Positions 1 to 8,820 are shown, counted from the first letter of the stretch. The stretch: DNA of 64,000 nucleotides from an uncultured Pedobacter sp. (GCF_913776295.1 NZ_CAJYOJ010000039.1:62001-126000); one strand, 5' to 3'. Numbers and translations: made by a program. The notes: generated from the sequence alone by a model not told the origin.

Positions 1-2
1 GG

Positions 3-824
3 ATGTCGCAGATTTTAATGAAAACCGAGCGTGATCTGGGGGTTACTTTTACCTTAAATCCACGCTGGAAAGATGCCAGCCTTAAAAATTTTGTATTCGA
101 TTTTGGCATTTATAATGGACAGGGCTTAGCCGGTAATGGGGAGTTCGACAATAGTAAAGACTATATTTTTAGGTTAAGCCACAAACCTTATGCATTTAAA
201 AAATTTACCGTTGCAGGCGGTATAAGTACCCTTCAGGGAGGCTTAGATCATCGTTTGCCGGTAAGCTACAAAATGGAGCAGAACAATAATGTATGGAAAA
301 TGGTTAAAGACTCTTCTGCCGCAACGGTAAATAAAGTTGCTCCGAGACGATATTATGGTGCAGACATCCAGTTAGCTACAAAAACGAAAAGCTGGAAATC
401 AGAACTTAGGGCAGAGGTAATTTCGGGCTTACAAACGGGCACTGCAACCACATCAACTACACCAGGCTCCTATCCTGTCGACAACAAATCGCTTGCATTA
501 CCTTATTACACCAGAACTTTTAACGGTGCCTACTTTACTTTTGTGCAAACTTTAAATAGTACTGATAACCAGCTCATTTTAAAATACGATTGGTATGACC
601 CTAATGCAAAGGTTAAAGGAACGGATATTTCGGCTGACAAGGGACTATCGCCTGCAGATATTCGTTTTGATACGTTTGGTTTTGGCTTTCTACATCATTT
701 CAATCCTCACTTTAAAGCGGTAATTTATTACGACGTCATTAAAAACGAATCGACACAGATTAAAGATTATACTGCTGACAGAAAAGACAATGTGCTCACT
801 TTAAGAACACAGTTCTATTTCTAA
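3..824 (+). CDS. Outer membrane porin, 3' part
   Basis: This is the C-terminal 273 residues of an outer membrane beta-barrel; the reading frame is open to the left edge, so the true start probably lies outside the window. The protein is rich in alternating aromatic and polar strands (for example FVFDFGIYNGQG, FKAVIYYDVIKNE) and ends in QFYF, the terminal aromatic typical of proteins inserted by BamA. The overall pattern resembles phosphate-selective porin O/P-type proteins, with short turns and longer loops. The substrate cannot be read from the sequence. It is followed by marC after 64 bp, which has its own promoter-like box, so the two need not be co-transcribed. Confidence 0.7.
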   Translation: MSQILMKTERDLGVTFTLNPRWKDASLKNFVFDFGIYNGQGLAGNGEFDNSKDYIFRLSHKPYAFKKFTVAGGISTLQGGLDHRLPVSYKMEQNNNVWKMVKDSSAATVNKVAPRRYYGADIQLATKTKSWKSELRAEVISGLQTGTATTSTTPGSYPVDNKSLALPYYTRTFNGAYFTFVQTLNSTDNQLILKYDWYDPNAKVKGTDISADKGLSPADIRFDTFGFGFLHHFNPHFKAVIYYDVIKNESTQIKDYTADRKDNVLTLRTQFYF

Positions 825-863
825 TAAATATTTTCTTCATATCGGAATTGACACAAATTCCAC

Positions 864-871
864 TACCTTTG
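864..871 (+). promoter_or_regulatory. -7 box (TACCTTTG) of marC
   Basis: TACCTTTG matches the Bacteroidota TAnnTTTG -7 element and ends 17 bp before the ATG at 889. No clear TTG -33 element lies at the usual 19-21 bp upstream, so the call rests on the -7 box alone. Confidence 0.45.
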
Positions 872-888
872 CTTAAAATTGCGCCGCT

Positions 889-1470
889 ATGAAATCTGAT
901 TTTATGACGTTCAACTTAAGCCAGATCCTATCAACAACGATGGTATTGTTTGCGATTATCGATATTTTGGGTGCGATCCCGGTAGTAATCGAACTTCGTA
1001 GAAAAGCCGGCCATATCGAATCGGAAAAGGCTTCGCTGGTAGCCACAGGCTTAATGATCCTTTTTTTATTTGTTGGCGAATCGCTGTTAAAAGTTATCGG
1101 TTTAGATGTAGAATCTTTTGCTATTGCAGGCTCCTTCGTAATCTTTTTTATCGCCATGGAAATGGTATTGGGATTAACTATTTTTAAAGAAGAAGCACCA
1201 GAAACAGTATCTATAGTGCCGTTGGCTTTTCCTTTGATTGCCGGGGCCGGAACAATGACCACTTTGCTTTCGCTAAAAACAGAATATCATACCCAGAATA
1301 TTTTAGTAGGTATTATCCTTAATATGTTGTTTGTTTACTTTGTATTGAAAAACACTAACAGACTGGAAAAACTTTTCGGAAAATCGGGTCTGAATATTTT
1401 GCGTAAAGCTTTTGGGGTAATTTTACTGGCGATTGCCATCAAATTGTTCAGGAATAATACGGGACTATAG
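889..1470 (+). CDS. MarC family integral membrane protein
   Basis: This 193-residue inner membrane protein belongs to the MarC (UPF0056) family. It has six hydrophobic segments and the family hallmark in the first helix (ATMVLFAIIDILGAIPVVIEL type), where E. coli members carry a conserved P-[IV]-x-x-P region. Length agrees with the family (about 200 residues). Two start codons are possible, ATG 889 and ATG 904; 889 is taken because it lies a plausible distance behind the -7 box at 864-871. The function of MarC proteins is unknown, and the historical link to multiple antibiotic resistance has not held up. Confidence 0.85.
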   Translation: MKSDFMTFNLSQILSTTMVLFAIIDILGAIPVVIELRRKAGHIESEKASLVATGLMILFLFVGESLLKVIGLDVESFAIAGSFVIFFIAMEMVLGLTIFKEEAPETVSIVPLAFPLIAGAGTMTTLLSLKTEYHTQNILVGIILNMLFVYFVLKNTNRLEKLFGKSGLNILRKAFGVILLAIAIKLFRNNTGL

Positions 1471-1490
1471 AGATCATTTCAAAGATTTGT

Positions 1491-1531
1491 CACCCTGATC
1501 CAATAGCGATCTGATTTATTTCAGGGTCCAA
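1491..1531. repeat. Intergenic inverted repeat ACCCTGA/TCAGGGT
   Basis: ACCCTGA (1492-1498) and TCAGGGT (1521-1527) form a 7-bp stem around an A/T-rich loop containing GATTTATT. Similar words (CCCTGAATTCATTTCAGGG near 37530, TGCTGAAATAAATTCAGCA near 20136) occur in other spacers of this window, so this is probably a scattered intergenic repeat rather than a dedicated terminator. Confidence 0.4.
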
Positions 1532-1643
1532 TCAGGAAATTCAGTATGACTATTAATCGAGATCTCTTACGTTTTAAATAACAATACTTTAACCGATCTG
1601 TAACAAAAGATCCCTATATTCATCTAAACATAAAGCTTAAACG

Positions 1644-1751
1644 ATGAACAGCTTTGAAGAATATACTTTACTCATCGGCGCAATAGCCGTTTTATTAGAA
1701 GCGGTAAAGTACGTTAAAAGGAATTTCGTATCCTGGTTTGAACATAGGTAA
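1644..1751 (+). CDS. Possible 35-residue membrane peptide
   Basis: This short frame starts with ATG 1644 and encodes MNSFEEYTLLIGAIAVLLEA followed by a basic stretch (VKYVKR) and WFEHR before TAA. It would be a single hydrophobic helix with a positively charged C-terminal flank. It sits alone in the 391-bp spacer between marC and the convergent rsmB-like gene. There is no convincing -7 box in front. It could be a real small protein or a chance frame; composition is the only evidence. The rest of the spacer (1471-1861) holds the inverted repeat at 1492-1527 and nothing else I recognise. Confidence 0.3.
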   Translation: MNSFEEYTLLIGAIAVLLEAVKYVKRNFVSWFEHR

Positions 1752-1861
1752 TTAAATGGATTCGTTCAACTTGATTGGCAATTTTAAAGCATTAGCATTC
1801 CCAAATGCGCAAGATCCGGGAATATATTTACTGATCTTGAGATCCTTTAATCCTGATTATC

Positions 1862-3022
1862 CTAATGCTTAATCATCCTGGCCACAAACATCGTATCAGC
1901 ATTATTTTCGTAGCCTTTTATCAACTCCATCTTTTCCAATTCCAATGGCAGTGTATCAACCAAATGTTGCACCACAGCCTCGTTTTCCGCCGCGAACGCT
2001 GAACAGGTAATGTAAATCAAAGGTTTTCCCGGCTTAAGGTATTTTACTACGTTCTGAGCGATCCCTTTCTGTATGGCGGTAAACTGGTTAATTTTACGTT
2101 CTTCAAAAAAAGTAAGCATTTCGGGAGTTCTTCCCCATGTTCCCGAACCCGTACAAGGTGCATCTAAAATAATTCCATCAAATTGATAATGGTGTAAAAC
2201 CTGATCATTGTTCTGCAAAAGATCAAGTTCTTTTTTATGGTATTTTCTAATTCCTGCCAGGCGAAAACGCTCATCTAAATTTAAGAGCACGCTCTCCCGC
2301 AAGTCGGAAACTAAAAGTTCAATTACCGGTTCAAAACTGTGTAGCAGCAAAGTTTTTCCGCCCGAGGCCGCACAACAATCCCACCATTTATCCCATTTAT
2401 TTGGCTGAAAGTACAAGCCAGTATGTTGTGAAGATAAATCCTGAACCTGATAACTTCCTTCCTTTAAAATAGGTTCAAGCTTGGTTCCGTTTGGCAAGGC
2501 CAGGGCAGTATCAGTAATGGCTTTAACGGTGATGTTTTCAGCTTCCAGCTTGGCAATAATGGCTGCTGAATCTTCAGCTTTCACCCGGATGAACAGATCT
2601 GGCTGTTTAAAAAACGAGGTAAAAAATACTTCTTTATCAATGCCGTCTGAAAGTGCAGCATGAAAAGGATAAACCTGTTCCCCATCAAAATCAGGATATT
2701 TAGCTTTGATCAGCGCTAATTTTTCTTCGGGCGATACCGCGATGCTTTCCTTTAAATCGGGCAGGTTCTTTTCTACTAACAGGCTTAAAGTATCGTGACA
2801 TAGAAAATCTGCAATACTCAAACGCTCTTCGGCAGGTAATGACGGTAAAGCCTTACCTAATCTAAAAAAACTGTAGATGTATCTTGTTGCCCATCGCCTG
2901 TCAGATGAACCCATTTGTTTATGCTGTTTAAAATAAATGGGTAGAAAGCGATGTAAGGGCATGCTACCATCATAACTATTTAAAATCTGTTCAAAGGCTC
3001 TTAACTGATGATCTGCTCTCAT
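1862..3022 (-). CDS. RsmB/NOP2-family RNA m5C methyltransferase
   Basis: This 386-residue SAM-dependent enzyme is predicted to methylate cytosine C5 in rRNA or tRNA. The motifs are in family order: SAM-binding DCCAASGGKT (215-224), motif IV DAPCTGSGTWGR (287-298) with the PC cysteine, and motif VI TCS (339-341) with the second cysteine that forms the covalent link to the base. The N-terminal 200 residues are helical, like the NusB-like or PUA-type extension of the family. It is the last gene of a minus-strand run guaA - lipoprotein - this gene, 30 bp behind the lipoprotein. Which RNA position it modifies cannot be read from the sequence. Confidence 0.85.
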   Translation of the reverse strand: MRADHQLRAFEQILNSYDGSMPLHRFLPIYFKQHKQMGSSDRRWATRYIYSFFRLGKALPSLPAEERLSIADFLCHDTLSLLVEKNLPDLKESIAVSPEEKLALIKAKYPDFDGEQVYPFHAALSDGIDKEVFFTSFFKQPDLFIRVKAEDSAAIIAKLEAENITVKAITDTALALPNGTKLEPILKEGSYQVQDLSSQHTGLYFQPNKWDKWWDCCAASGGKTLLLHSFEPVIELLVSDLRESVLLNLDERFRLAGIRKYHKKELDLLQNNDQVLHHYQFDGIILDAPCTGSGTWGRTPEMLTFFEERKINQFTAIQKGIAQNVVKYLKPGKPLIYITCSAFAAENEAVVQHLVDTLPLELEKMELIKGYENNADTMFVARMIKH

Positions 3023-3052
3023 GCGATAATTAAAATGGAAGAAAATTGTAGA

Positions 3053-4264
3053 TTACTCAACCGGGCTTAAGGCGAAGTTTTTATACTTCAATAACATTAA
3101 ACTGGTATTAATATAGCCCGATTTTTCATCACGGATAAATGAAAAATTATTATGCAGCCCTTTGTATTTATCTTTTACGATATAATCCCTGTAATCTTCA
3201 CCATAGGTTACCAGCAACCTGCCGAAATAATAGCCAACATCAAAACCTTTAAAAGCAAACTCCCCGGGCTCAAAACCATATTTATAGCGGTATTTTTTGA
3301 TAAAAGTAATCACGTTAGGGTTTTTATAGTCGATTTTATAAGAAGAACTGATGATGGTATTCAGATCCTGTAGCTTATCTGCCGGGTAATTTTGTTTTAC
3401 CCAATTCGGATGGCCAAAAAGCGAGATATTATATCCACCCGTTTTAAGATGTTTTAATTTATACAGTTTTTCAATGGTAGGCAGTACAAAAGCACGATCT
3501 GAAGAGGATAGCACCACTGCATATTGTTTGCCTTTGATCATCCTGGTTTCAAAAGCAAAGGCAGAAGCATATTCCTGAACAACAAATTTACCATTGGCCT
3601 GTAAATAACTTTTTATGGGCGCTGCAAAAGCTTCGTCTTCTGTTTTTTTAGGGTTGATGAATACCACAATCGTATTTGAAGGATTGTAATTTTTAGCCAG
3701 ATAGGAAGCTATCTTTTTTCCATGTATCCCAATATTATTTACAACAGATACCAGATTTGGATTATTGAATTCGGTGGGTTCTGATGCAGCTAACGGAGAT
3801 ACAATAATGGCATCATTTTCTTTGGCATAATTAGAAATAAACTTTAATCCATCCGGAAAAACAGGCCCAATAATTAAATTGCTTTGCTTAAAACGTTCAT
3901 TCTTGTACAAGGAAGCAATGTGCGCATTGTCATCCTCCGTATCAAAAACATTTAGTTTAAAATTCAAACCCAGGGCTGCAGCAGAGTCCAATCCCAATTT
4001 AAAGCCCTGATAAAAATCGATAGGCATGGCATACTTTTCGATCTCGGCCTTTGTAGCTGTTTTTAAATTCAGCTGATTTAATTTGAAGGGGACAAGCAGG
4101 GAAACACTTGCCTGCGAAAACCTCTTAAGTGGCTTTTTGTCTGTGGGCTTCTCTTTTTCAACCGGTTTATCTTTCTCTGGTTTAGGTGTCCTGATTTTAG
4201 GCGAACAAGCACCTAAAACCATCACAAACAAAATCAGCAATCCGTAAACCTTCTTCAAATTCAT
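3053..4264 (-). CDS. Lipoprotein with periplasmic-binding-protein fold
   Basis: This 403-residue protein starts with a lipoprotein signal (MNLKKVYGLLILFVMVLGAC, lipobox LGAC, Cys20), followed by a Lys/Pro/Glu-rich linker. The rest resembles a type 1 periplasmic-binding protein: phrases such as SNLIIGPVFPDGLKFISNYA and IVSPLAASEPTEFNNPNLV match the cleft region of branched-chain amino acid or LppC/LpoA-like proteins. No ABC permease or ATPase gene is nearby, so a role in cell-wall control (LpoA-like) is as likely as transport. It lies 114 bp behind guaA, with a terminator hairpin in between, and 30 bp ahead of the RsmB-like gene. Confidence 0.65.
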   Translation of the reverse strand: MNLKKVYGLLILFVMVLGACSPKIRTPKPEKDKPVEKEKPTDKKPLKRFSQASVSLLVPFKLNQLNLKTATKAEIEKYAMPIDFYQGFKLGLDSAAALGLNFKLNVFDTEDDNAHIASLYKNERFKQSNLIIGPVFPDGLKFISNYAKENDAIIVSPLAASEPTEFNNPNLVSVVNNIGIHGKKIASYLAKNYNPSNTIVVFINPKKTEDEAFAAPIKSYLQANGKFVVQEYASAFAFETRMIKGKQYAVVLSSSDRAFVLPTIEKLYKLKHLKTGGYNISLFGHPNWVKQNYPADKLQDLNTIISSSYKIDYKNPNVITFIKKYRYKYGFEPGEFAFKGFDVGYYFGRLLVTYGEDYRDYIVKDKYKGLHNNFSFIRDEKSGYINTSLMLLKYKNFALSPVE

Positions 4265-4278
4265 ACCTATCGTTTTTT

Positions 4279-4319
4279 AACAAAATATGCTAGCAAAGTT
4301 TATTCCACCTTGCTAGCAT
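4279..4319 (-). terminator. Hairpin terminator behind guaA
   Basis: A perfect 10-bp stem (ATGCTAGCAA 4287-4296 with TTGCTAGCAT 4310-4319) with a 13-nt loop. On the minus strand it is followed by ATTTTGTTAAAAAA, a weak T-rich tail. It lies between guaA and the next minus-strand gene, so it may only partly uncouple the two. Confidence 0.6.
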
Positions 4320-4378
4320 CACCTTAATTTTATACAGTTTGTATTCCAAACTGACAACTCAAAACTGCAAACTAAAAG

Positions 4379-5908
4379 CTATTCCCACTCAATAGTTGCC
4401 GGTGGTTTAGAGCTGATATCGTACACTACCCTATTGATTCCCTTAACTTTATTAATAATTTCGTTTGAGATTTTAGCCAATACCGGATAAGGCAGGTGGC
4501 ACCAATCTGCGGTCATGCCATCAAGTGATTCTACCGCTCTTAAAGCAATTACATTTTCGTAGGTACGTTCATCGCCCATCACCCCTACCGATCTTACGGG
4601 TAAAAAGATTGCTCCAGCCTGCCATACTTTATCGTATAAACCAGCTTCTTTCAAATTATCGATATAAATTTTATCTGCATCTTGTAAAATCGCCACTTTT
4701 TCAGGGGTAACTTCTCCGATGATTCGAATGCCCAAGCCCGGTCCTGGAAAAGGATGGCGCCCTAAAATAAATGATTCTAAACCTAATGCAGTACCTACTC
4801 TTCTTACTTCATCTTTAAACAAAGTTTTAAGCGGTTCTACTACTTTAAGTTTCATAAAATCCGGCAAGCCGCCCACATTATGGTGCGATTTAATGGTTGC
4901 AGATGGACCTTTTACCGATACGGATTCGATAATGTCAGGGTAGATGGTACCCTGAGCCAGCCACTTTACATCCTGGATCAGGTGAGATTCCTCATCGAAA
5001 ACTTCGATAAATACACGGCCAATAATTTTACGCTTTGTTTCAGGATCTTCTACACCCGCTAACTGACCTAAAAATTTGTCTTTGGCATCAACGCCCTTAA
5101 TATTTAAGCCAAAATCTTTGTACTGCTCTAAAACACTTTCATATTCGTTTTTGCGTAATAAACCATTATCCACGAATATGCAGTGTAGATTGGTACCAAT
5201 AGCTTTATGCAAAAGTACCGCGGCAACACTGCTATCTACGCCGCCTGAAAGCGCCAGAACCACTTTATCATTACCCACAGTAGCTTTAATATCTGCAATG
5301 GTTGTTTCAACGAAAGCAGCCGAAGTCCAATCCTGGCTACAGCCACAGATATCAACCAGGAAATTTTCTAAAAGAATTTTTCCATCAATACTATGGGTAA
5401 CCTCAGGGTGAAACTGAATGGCATAAGTATCAGAATCTTTAATGTGGTAAGCTGCAACCCTCACGCTATCGGTACTGGCAATCAGATCAAAATTTTCAGG
5501 AATATCGGTAATGGTATCGCCATGGCTCATCCAAACCTGAGAACCAATGTTGATCCCTCTAAACAATTTGTTTTCCTGATTTACAAAATTTAAGTTAGCA
5601 CGGCCATACTCACGCGTTGAGGAAGGCTGAACGCTACCACCTGAATGTTGGGCGATGTATTGCGCGCCATAACAAACGGCCAGTAATGGATATTTTAAAT
5701 GATATTTTGATAAATCAATCTGAGGTGCATCTTCCTGGCGAACAGAATACGGACTTCCAGAAAAGATAACACCTTTTACATCGGGCGTAACCTCTGGAAG
5801 ATTGTTGTATGGATATATTTCACAGTAAATATTTAGTTCGCGAACCCTACGGGCGATGAGTTGTGTAAATTGCGAACCAAAATCGACGATAATGATTTTT
5901 TCTTGCAT
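4379..5908 (-). CDS. guaA: GMP synthase (glutamine-hydrolysing)
   Basis: Converts XMP to GMP with ATP and glutamine. The 509-residue protein has the class I amidotransferase domain first: nucleophile Cys79 in AVCYGAQ and the HPE pair His167/Glu169. The ATP-pyrophosphatase domain follows, with P-loop SGGVDSS (221-227), and the C-terminal dimerisation domain ends in the conserved PPATIEWE. I take ATG 5908 ([13 protein letters not shown]) as the start; an alternative five codons upstream lies inside or ahead of the -7 box. The box TACCTTTG ends only 3 bp before this ATG, so the transcript is probably leaderless. It heads the run towards 1862. Confidence 0.97.
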   Translation of the reverse strand: MQEKIIIVDFGSQFTQLIARRVRELNIYCEIYPYNNLPEVTPDVKGVIFSGSPYSVRQEDAPQIDLSKYHLKYPLLAVCYGAQYIAQHSGGSVQPSSTREYGRANLNFVNQENKLFRGINIGSQVWMSHGDTITDIPENFDLIASTDSVRVAAYHIKDSDTYAIQFHPEVTHSIDGKILLENFLVDICGCSQDWTSAAFVETTIADIKATVGNDKVVLALSGGVDSSVAAVLLHKAIGTNLHCIFVDNGLLRKNEYESVLEQYKDFGLNIKGVDAKDKFLGQLAGVEDPETKRKIIGRVFIEVFDEESHLIQDVKWLAQGTIYPDIIESVSVKGPSATIKSHHNVGGLPDFMKLKVVEPLKTLFKDEVRRVGTALGLESFILGRHPFPGPGLGIRIIGEVTPEKVAILQDADKIYIDNLKEAGLYDKVWQAGAIFLPVRSVGVMGDERTYENVIALRAVESLDGMTADWCHLPYPVLAKISNEIINKVKGINRVVYDISSKPPATIEWE

Positions 5909-5911
5909 CCG

Positions 5912-5919
5912 CAAAGGTA
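5912..5919 (-). promoter_or_regulatory. -7 box of guaA, abutting the start codon
   Basis: On the minus strand TACCTTTG is followed by CGG and then ATG. With transcription starting a few bases past the box, the mRNA would begin at or within about 3 nt of the start codon. No good -33 TTG is seen. Confidence 0.5.
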
Positions 5920-6055
5920 CCAATTAGATACGAGATTTGATACGGAAGATTAGAGATTTTTAGTGGAAAAGTCAGAAGCGGCAGTCCGGAGTCCGAAGAC
6001 AGTTTTCAATTTGCAGTTACTAACAAATCAGTTGTAATGAACCGATGAACAATAA

Positions 6056-6454
6056 CTACCAAACAACCTTTAATCCTGCTGACCTGTATTTAATCATATC
6101 TTCGTCTCTACTGATTAAAGTTATATCTTTTTGAATAGCTTGCCATATTAGCATCTTATCAAAAGGATCTCTATGCCAGTTTGCATTTAAATGATGGTAA
6201 TTAGCCACATCGTCAGGTAAAAGGGGCAAAAGTTCATAACCAGCCTCTATTGCGAGTTTAGGCAGAGCCTCTGGTATTATTCCCAAAATATCGAGCTTAT
6301 TTATGGAATGTTTCAAAGATATTTCCCAAAAACTTATGGTACTCACTAAAATTGTATTTTTCTTATCCTTTAAAATTCCCATACAGGTATTTGAAAGCTT
6401 AGGTGAATACATGAATGACCAAACTAGTACATGAGTATCTAAAAGGTAAATCAT
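6056..6454 (-). CDS. PIN-domain toxin (VapC-like)
   Basis: This 132-residue PIN-domain ribonuclease is the toxin of a type II toxin-antitoxin pair. The acidic active-site residues of the fold are visible: Asp6 (LLDTHVL), Glu44 (FWEISLK), Asp96/Asp99 (HRDPFDKML) and Asp117 (SRDEDM). The sequence belongs to the subgroup with LDTHVLVW and HRDPFDK, usually paired with Phd-type antitoxins. The start overlaps the antitoxin end by 4 bp, implying translational coupling. Family members cleave tRNA or rRNA; the target here is unknown. The spacer behind it (5920-6055) holds repeat words (AGTCCGGAGTCCGAAG). Confidence 0.88.
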   Translation of the reverse strand: MIYLLDTHVLVWSFMYSPKLSNTCMGILKDKKNTILVSTISFWEISLKHSINKLDILGIIPEALPKLAIEAGYELLPLLPDDVANYHHLNANWHRDPFDKMLIWQAIQKDITLISRDEDMIKYRSAGLKVVW

Positions 6455-6687
6455 AAACCTAAGAATTCTTCTTCTGTAATCTTGAAATCATCTCTAAATA
6501 CTATTTCTGCTTTTCCATCAAGCATACCTATTTTGCGCTCTTGATTAATTTCTTCCAAATCAGGAACGAAATAGCCAATAACTTCCTTCTTCCTTCCATA
6601 AGTTACAGCAATGCCAATACCCGCCTTAACATCTTCCAGTACTTCAGAAAATTGAGCTTTAAATTCCCCGACAGACATTGTTTTCAT
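6451..6687 (-). CDS. Phd/YefM-family antitoxin
   Basis: This 78-residue antitoxin is upstream of and overlapping the PIN toxin. The N-terminus (MKTMSVGEFKAQFSEVLEDV) matches the DNA-binding Phd/YefM fold, with the usual S-x-x-E-F-K-x-x-F pattern, and the acidic C-terminus (RDDFKITEEEFLGL) would wrap the toxin. ATG 6687 is preferred over an upstream codon at 6708, because the -7 box at 6706-6713 overlaps the latter. The region upstream carries an 8-bp tandem repeat that could be the operator for autorepression. Confidence 0.85.
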   Translation of the reverse strand: MKTMSVGEFKAQFSEVLEDVKAGIGIAVTYGRKKEVIGYFVPDLEEINQERKIGMLDGKAEIVFRDDFKITEEEFLGL

Positions 6688-6705
6688 AGCTAATAGTTTT
6701 ATAAT

Positions 6706-6737
6706 CAAAGATAAACAAAACTTGTCAAGTTGTCAAG
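6706..6737 (-). promoter_or_regulatory. Toxin-antitoxin promoter with tandem operator-like repeat
   Basis: The minus strand shows TATCTTTG (6706-6713) as -7 box and TTG (6734-6736) as -33 element, 20 bp apart. The -33 element lies inside a perfect 8-bp tandem repeat TTGTCAAG-TTGTCAAG (6722-6737), each unit holding CTTG/CAAG inverted ends. That is the position expected of a Phd-type autorepression site. Confidence 0.55.
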
Positions 6738-6781
6738 ATAAATATTAGCCTTAAGTTTTTACAATTAAAAATGATAAAACG

Positions 6782-7240
6782 CTAGCTTTCCATCAAAATC
6801 ACCTCTACGCCAAATTTCCTCAAAAAGTCAACCCCTTCATCGCTGGGTAAACCTTTGTACGCCGCATAAGATTTAGAATAATATACCAGTTTGATCCCTG
6901 ATGATAAGATCAGTCGGGCACAGGCAATACAAGGTGACAGCGTGGTATATAGCGTGCATCCTTCTATTTTTGATCCATTTTTTGAAGCATATAAAATGGC
7001 ATTTTCTTCCGCATGCAGTGCTAAAGAGCAACTCCCCTTGCTATCGCGGGCACAACCATGCTCCGGCCATTCTTCATCGCAGTTATGTGTACCGGCAGGC
7101 GGGCCATTGTAACCTATGGAAATAATGCGGGTGTCTTTTGTTAAAACGGCACCAACATGCGCACGCACACAGTGTGAGCGGGCAGCTAAATCGGTAGCCA
7201 GGTTCATAAATATCGAATCAAAACTGGGTTTATCTGTCAT
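6782..7240 (-). CDS. dCMP deaminase family protein (ComEB-like)
   Basis: This 152-residue zinc enzyme probably deaminates dCMP to dUMP for thymidylate synthesis. It carries both halves of the deaminase zinc site, HAEEN (76-80, His plus catalytic Glu) and PCIAC (103-107), and the extra CDEEW..HGC region typical of dCMP rather than cytidine deaminases. Length fits the family. It lies 64 bp behind the sugar permease gene, with that gene's terminator between them. ComEB-type proteins were named from competence operons, but nothing here suggests such a role. Confidence 0.9.
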   Translation of the reverse strand: MTDKPSFDSIFMNLATDLAARSHCVRAHVGAVLTKDTRIISIGYNGPPAGTHNCDEEWPEHGCARDSKGSCSLALHAEENAILYASKNGSKIEGCTLYTTLSPCIACARLILSSGIKLVYYSKSYAAYKGLPSDEGVDFLRKFGVEVILMES

Positions 7241-7250
7241 TTGCTAAAAT

Positions 7251-7283
7251 AAAAAAGCCACAAAGAATTCAATCTTTGTGGCT
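7251..7283 (-). terminator. Rho-independent terminator of the sugar permease gene
   Basis: A perfect 10-bp stem (AGCCACAAAG 7256-7265 with CTTTGTGGCT 7274-7283) with an 8-nt loop, followed on the minus strand by TTTTTTATTTT. It lies 22 bp behind the stop codon of the permease gene. Confidence 0.85.
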
Positions 7284-7304
7284 GCTAAAATACTTTATTA
7301 AAAA

Positions 7305-8741
7305 TTAATGTCCGCCAGAAATTTTCTGGTCGAAATTAATCCCCTGTGATCTTAATATGGAAGCTACCCTCCAGGCATAAAATGCCAGGTAAGCAAAACA
7401 AATGATACCCACAATATAGCTATATTGAATACCTGTAAATTCTGACACCAAACCCTGTAACCAGCTGATAATACCACCACCCATAATCATCATAATTAAG
7501 AAGCTGCTTCCCTGACTGGTATGTTTACCTAAACCGCTAACGGCTAAAGTAAAAATACATGGCCATAAAGTGCTGCAGAACAAACCTACACTGGTAATGG
7601 CATATACACTTGTCATGCCGGTAGTAAACATACCGATCAATAAAGCGGTAATACCAATAGCAGAGAAAATCAATAACATTCTGGCGGGGTTACCTTTACT
7701 GGCCATATCCGCTAAAATCAGCACCAAAATAATAGCTGCATAAACGTAAAAAGGAGCCAGATCATGTTTTGCAATTGCATTTACCACCAGGAAAATACCA
7801 AATGCTAAATAAGGCGCAATGAAACGTAATATTTTTTGCGTACTTACATTATCGGTAAAAGCTTCAACAGCACCAGTCCAACGACCAATCATCATACTTG
7901 CCCAGTATAGCGAGATATAAGGTGCAATATCTTTAATTTCAAAACCCAAATCTTTTTCCATGTAGGCAGGTAAGTTACTCGCTGTTGAAACCTCAACACC
8001 TACGTAAACGAAAATGGCTATCATACCCAAAACCAGTTGCGGATAGTTCAATGCCGATCCCTTAATCGATTTAGTATGATCTGCTGAAGCTTCCACCAAA
8101 GCTGGTCGATCAGGTAATGATGACATTTTTAAGAAAATGGCAACCGCTATAAAAGCTACGCCCAAAATTAAATAAGGAATTTTAACGCTTTCTACACTGA
8201 TGTTGGTGTTTGCATTTGCTGCCGAACCGAAAATGGCAAAACTTACAATAAGCGGTCCGATGGTTGTACCAAAGTTGTTGATACCACCTGCAAGTGTTAA
8301 ACGCTGCGAACCTGTTTTAATCGGCCCTAAAGCAATGGCCAGCGGATTGGCAACTGTTTGCTGCAAAGAGAAACCCAAGGCTACGATAAACAAGCCTGAA
8401 AGCATCAATGGGAATGAGTGTAAATTGGCGGCAGGATAAAAAAGCAACGTACCTGCTGCTGAAATAACTAAACCAAGAGCCAATGAATTTTTATAGCCGA
8501 GTTTGTTTACAATATCTTTCCCTATAATAACTGAAATAAGGTTATAGATTAACGCGCCCACCGTATAAGCGATGTAAAATGCCAATGAAACCAACTGACT
8601 TTCGGCCTGCGATAAATCAAATGCCTTTTTAAATACCGGGATGAGAATGTCGTTACTGGCGGCCACAAAGCCCCAAAAGAAGAATACAGTGACCAGTGGA
8701 ATAAACTGCGCCCACTTGGTTTGCGTTTGTTCTGAATTCAT
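7305..8741 (-). CDS. FucP-type sugar MFS transporter
   Basis: This 478-residue proton-coupled sugar symporter is of the FHS family (fucose or glucose/galactose permease type). It has 12 hydrophobic segments, and the family signatures are clear: FFFWGFVAASNDILIPVFKKAF in helix 1, LGFSLQQTVANPL in helix 4 and GGINNFGTTIGP in helix 5. The second half is longer than in E. coli FucP. The sugar specificity cannot be read, and no catabolic genes are adjacent. It is transcribed away from the LysE gene; the 143-bp divergent spacer contains two copies of TATGCAAC (8804-8811, 8813-8820), which might be a regulator site. Confidence 0.88.
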   Translation of the reverse strand: MNSEQTQTKWAQFIPLVTVFFFWGFVAASNDILIPVFKKAFDLSQAESQLVSLAFYIAYTVGALIYNLISVIIGKDIVNKLGYKNSLALGLVISAAGTLLFYPAANLHSFPLMLSGLFIVALGFSLQQTVANPLAIALGPIKTGSQRLTLAGGINNFGTTIGPLIVSFAIFGSAANANTNISVESVKIPYLILGVAFIAVAIFLKMSSLPDRPALVEASADHTKSIKGSALNYPQLVLGMIAIFVYVGVEVSTASNLPAYMEKDLGFEIKDIAPYISLYWASMMIGRWTGAVEAFTDNVSTQKILRFIAPYLAFGIFLVVNAIAKHDLAPFYVYAAIILVLILADMASKGNPARMLLIFSAIGITALLIGMFTTGMTSVYAITSVGLFCSTLWPCIFTLAVSGLGKHTSQGSSFLIMMIMGGGIISWLQGLVSEFTGIQYSYIVGIICFAYLAFYAWRVASILRSQGINFDQKISGGH

Positions 8742-8803
8742 ATTATAAATCTAGTTTTAGTGGGGTTAAACATAAATAAAAAAAACTAATAACCAGTATT
8801 TTT

Positions 8804-8820
8804 TATGCAACCTATGCAAC
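8804..8820. promoter_or_regulatory. Direct repeat TATGCAAC x2 in the permease/LysE divergent spacer
   Basis: Two perfect TATGCAAC words spaced by one base lie between the divergent permease and LysE genes, with ATTGCAT-like words further on (about 8851-8867). This could be an operator; position is the only evidence. Confidence 0.25.

Noticed and set aside
873..1262. A 129-codon minus-strand frame opposite marC
   Set aside because: marC is a clear family member on the plus strand; the antisense frame has no recognisable product.
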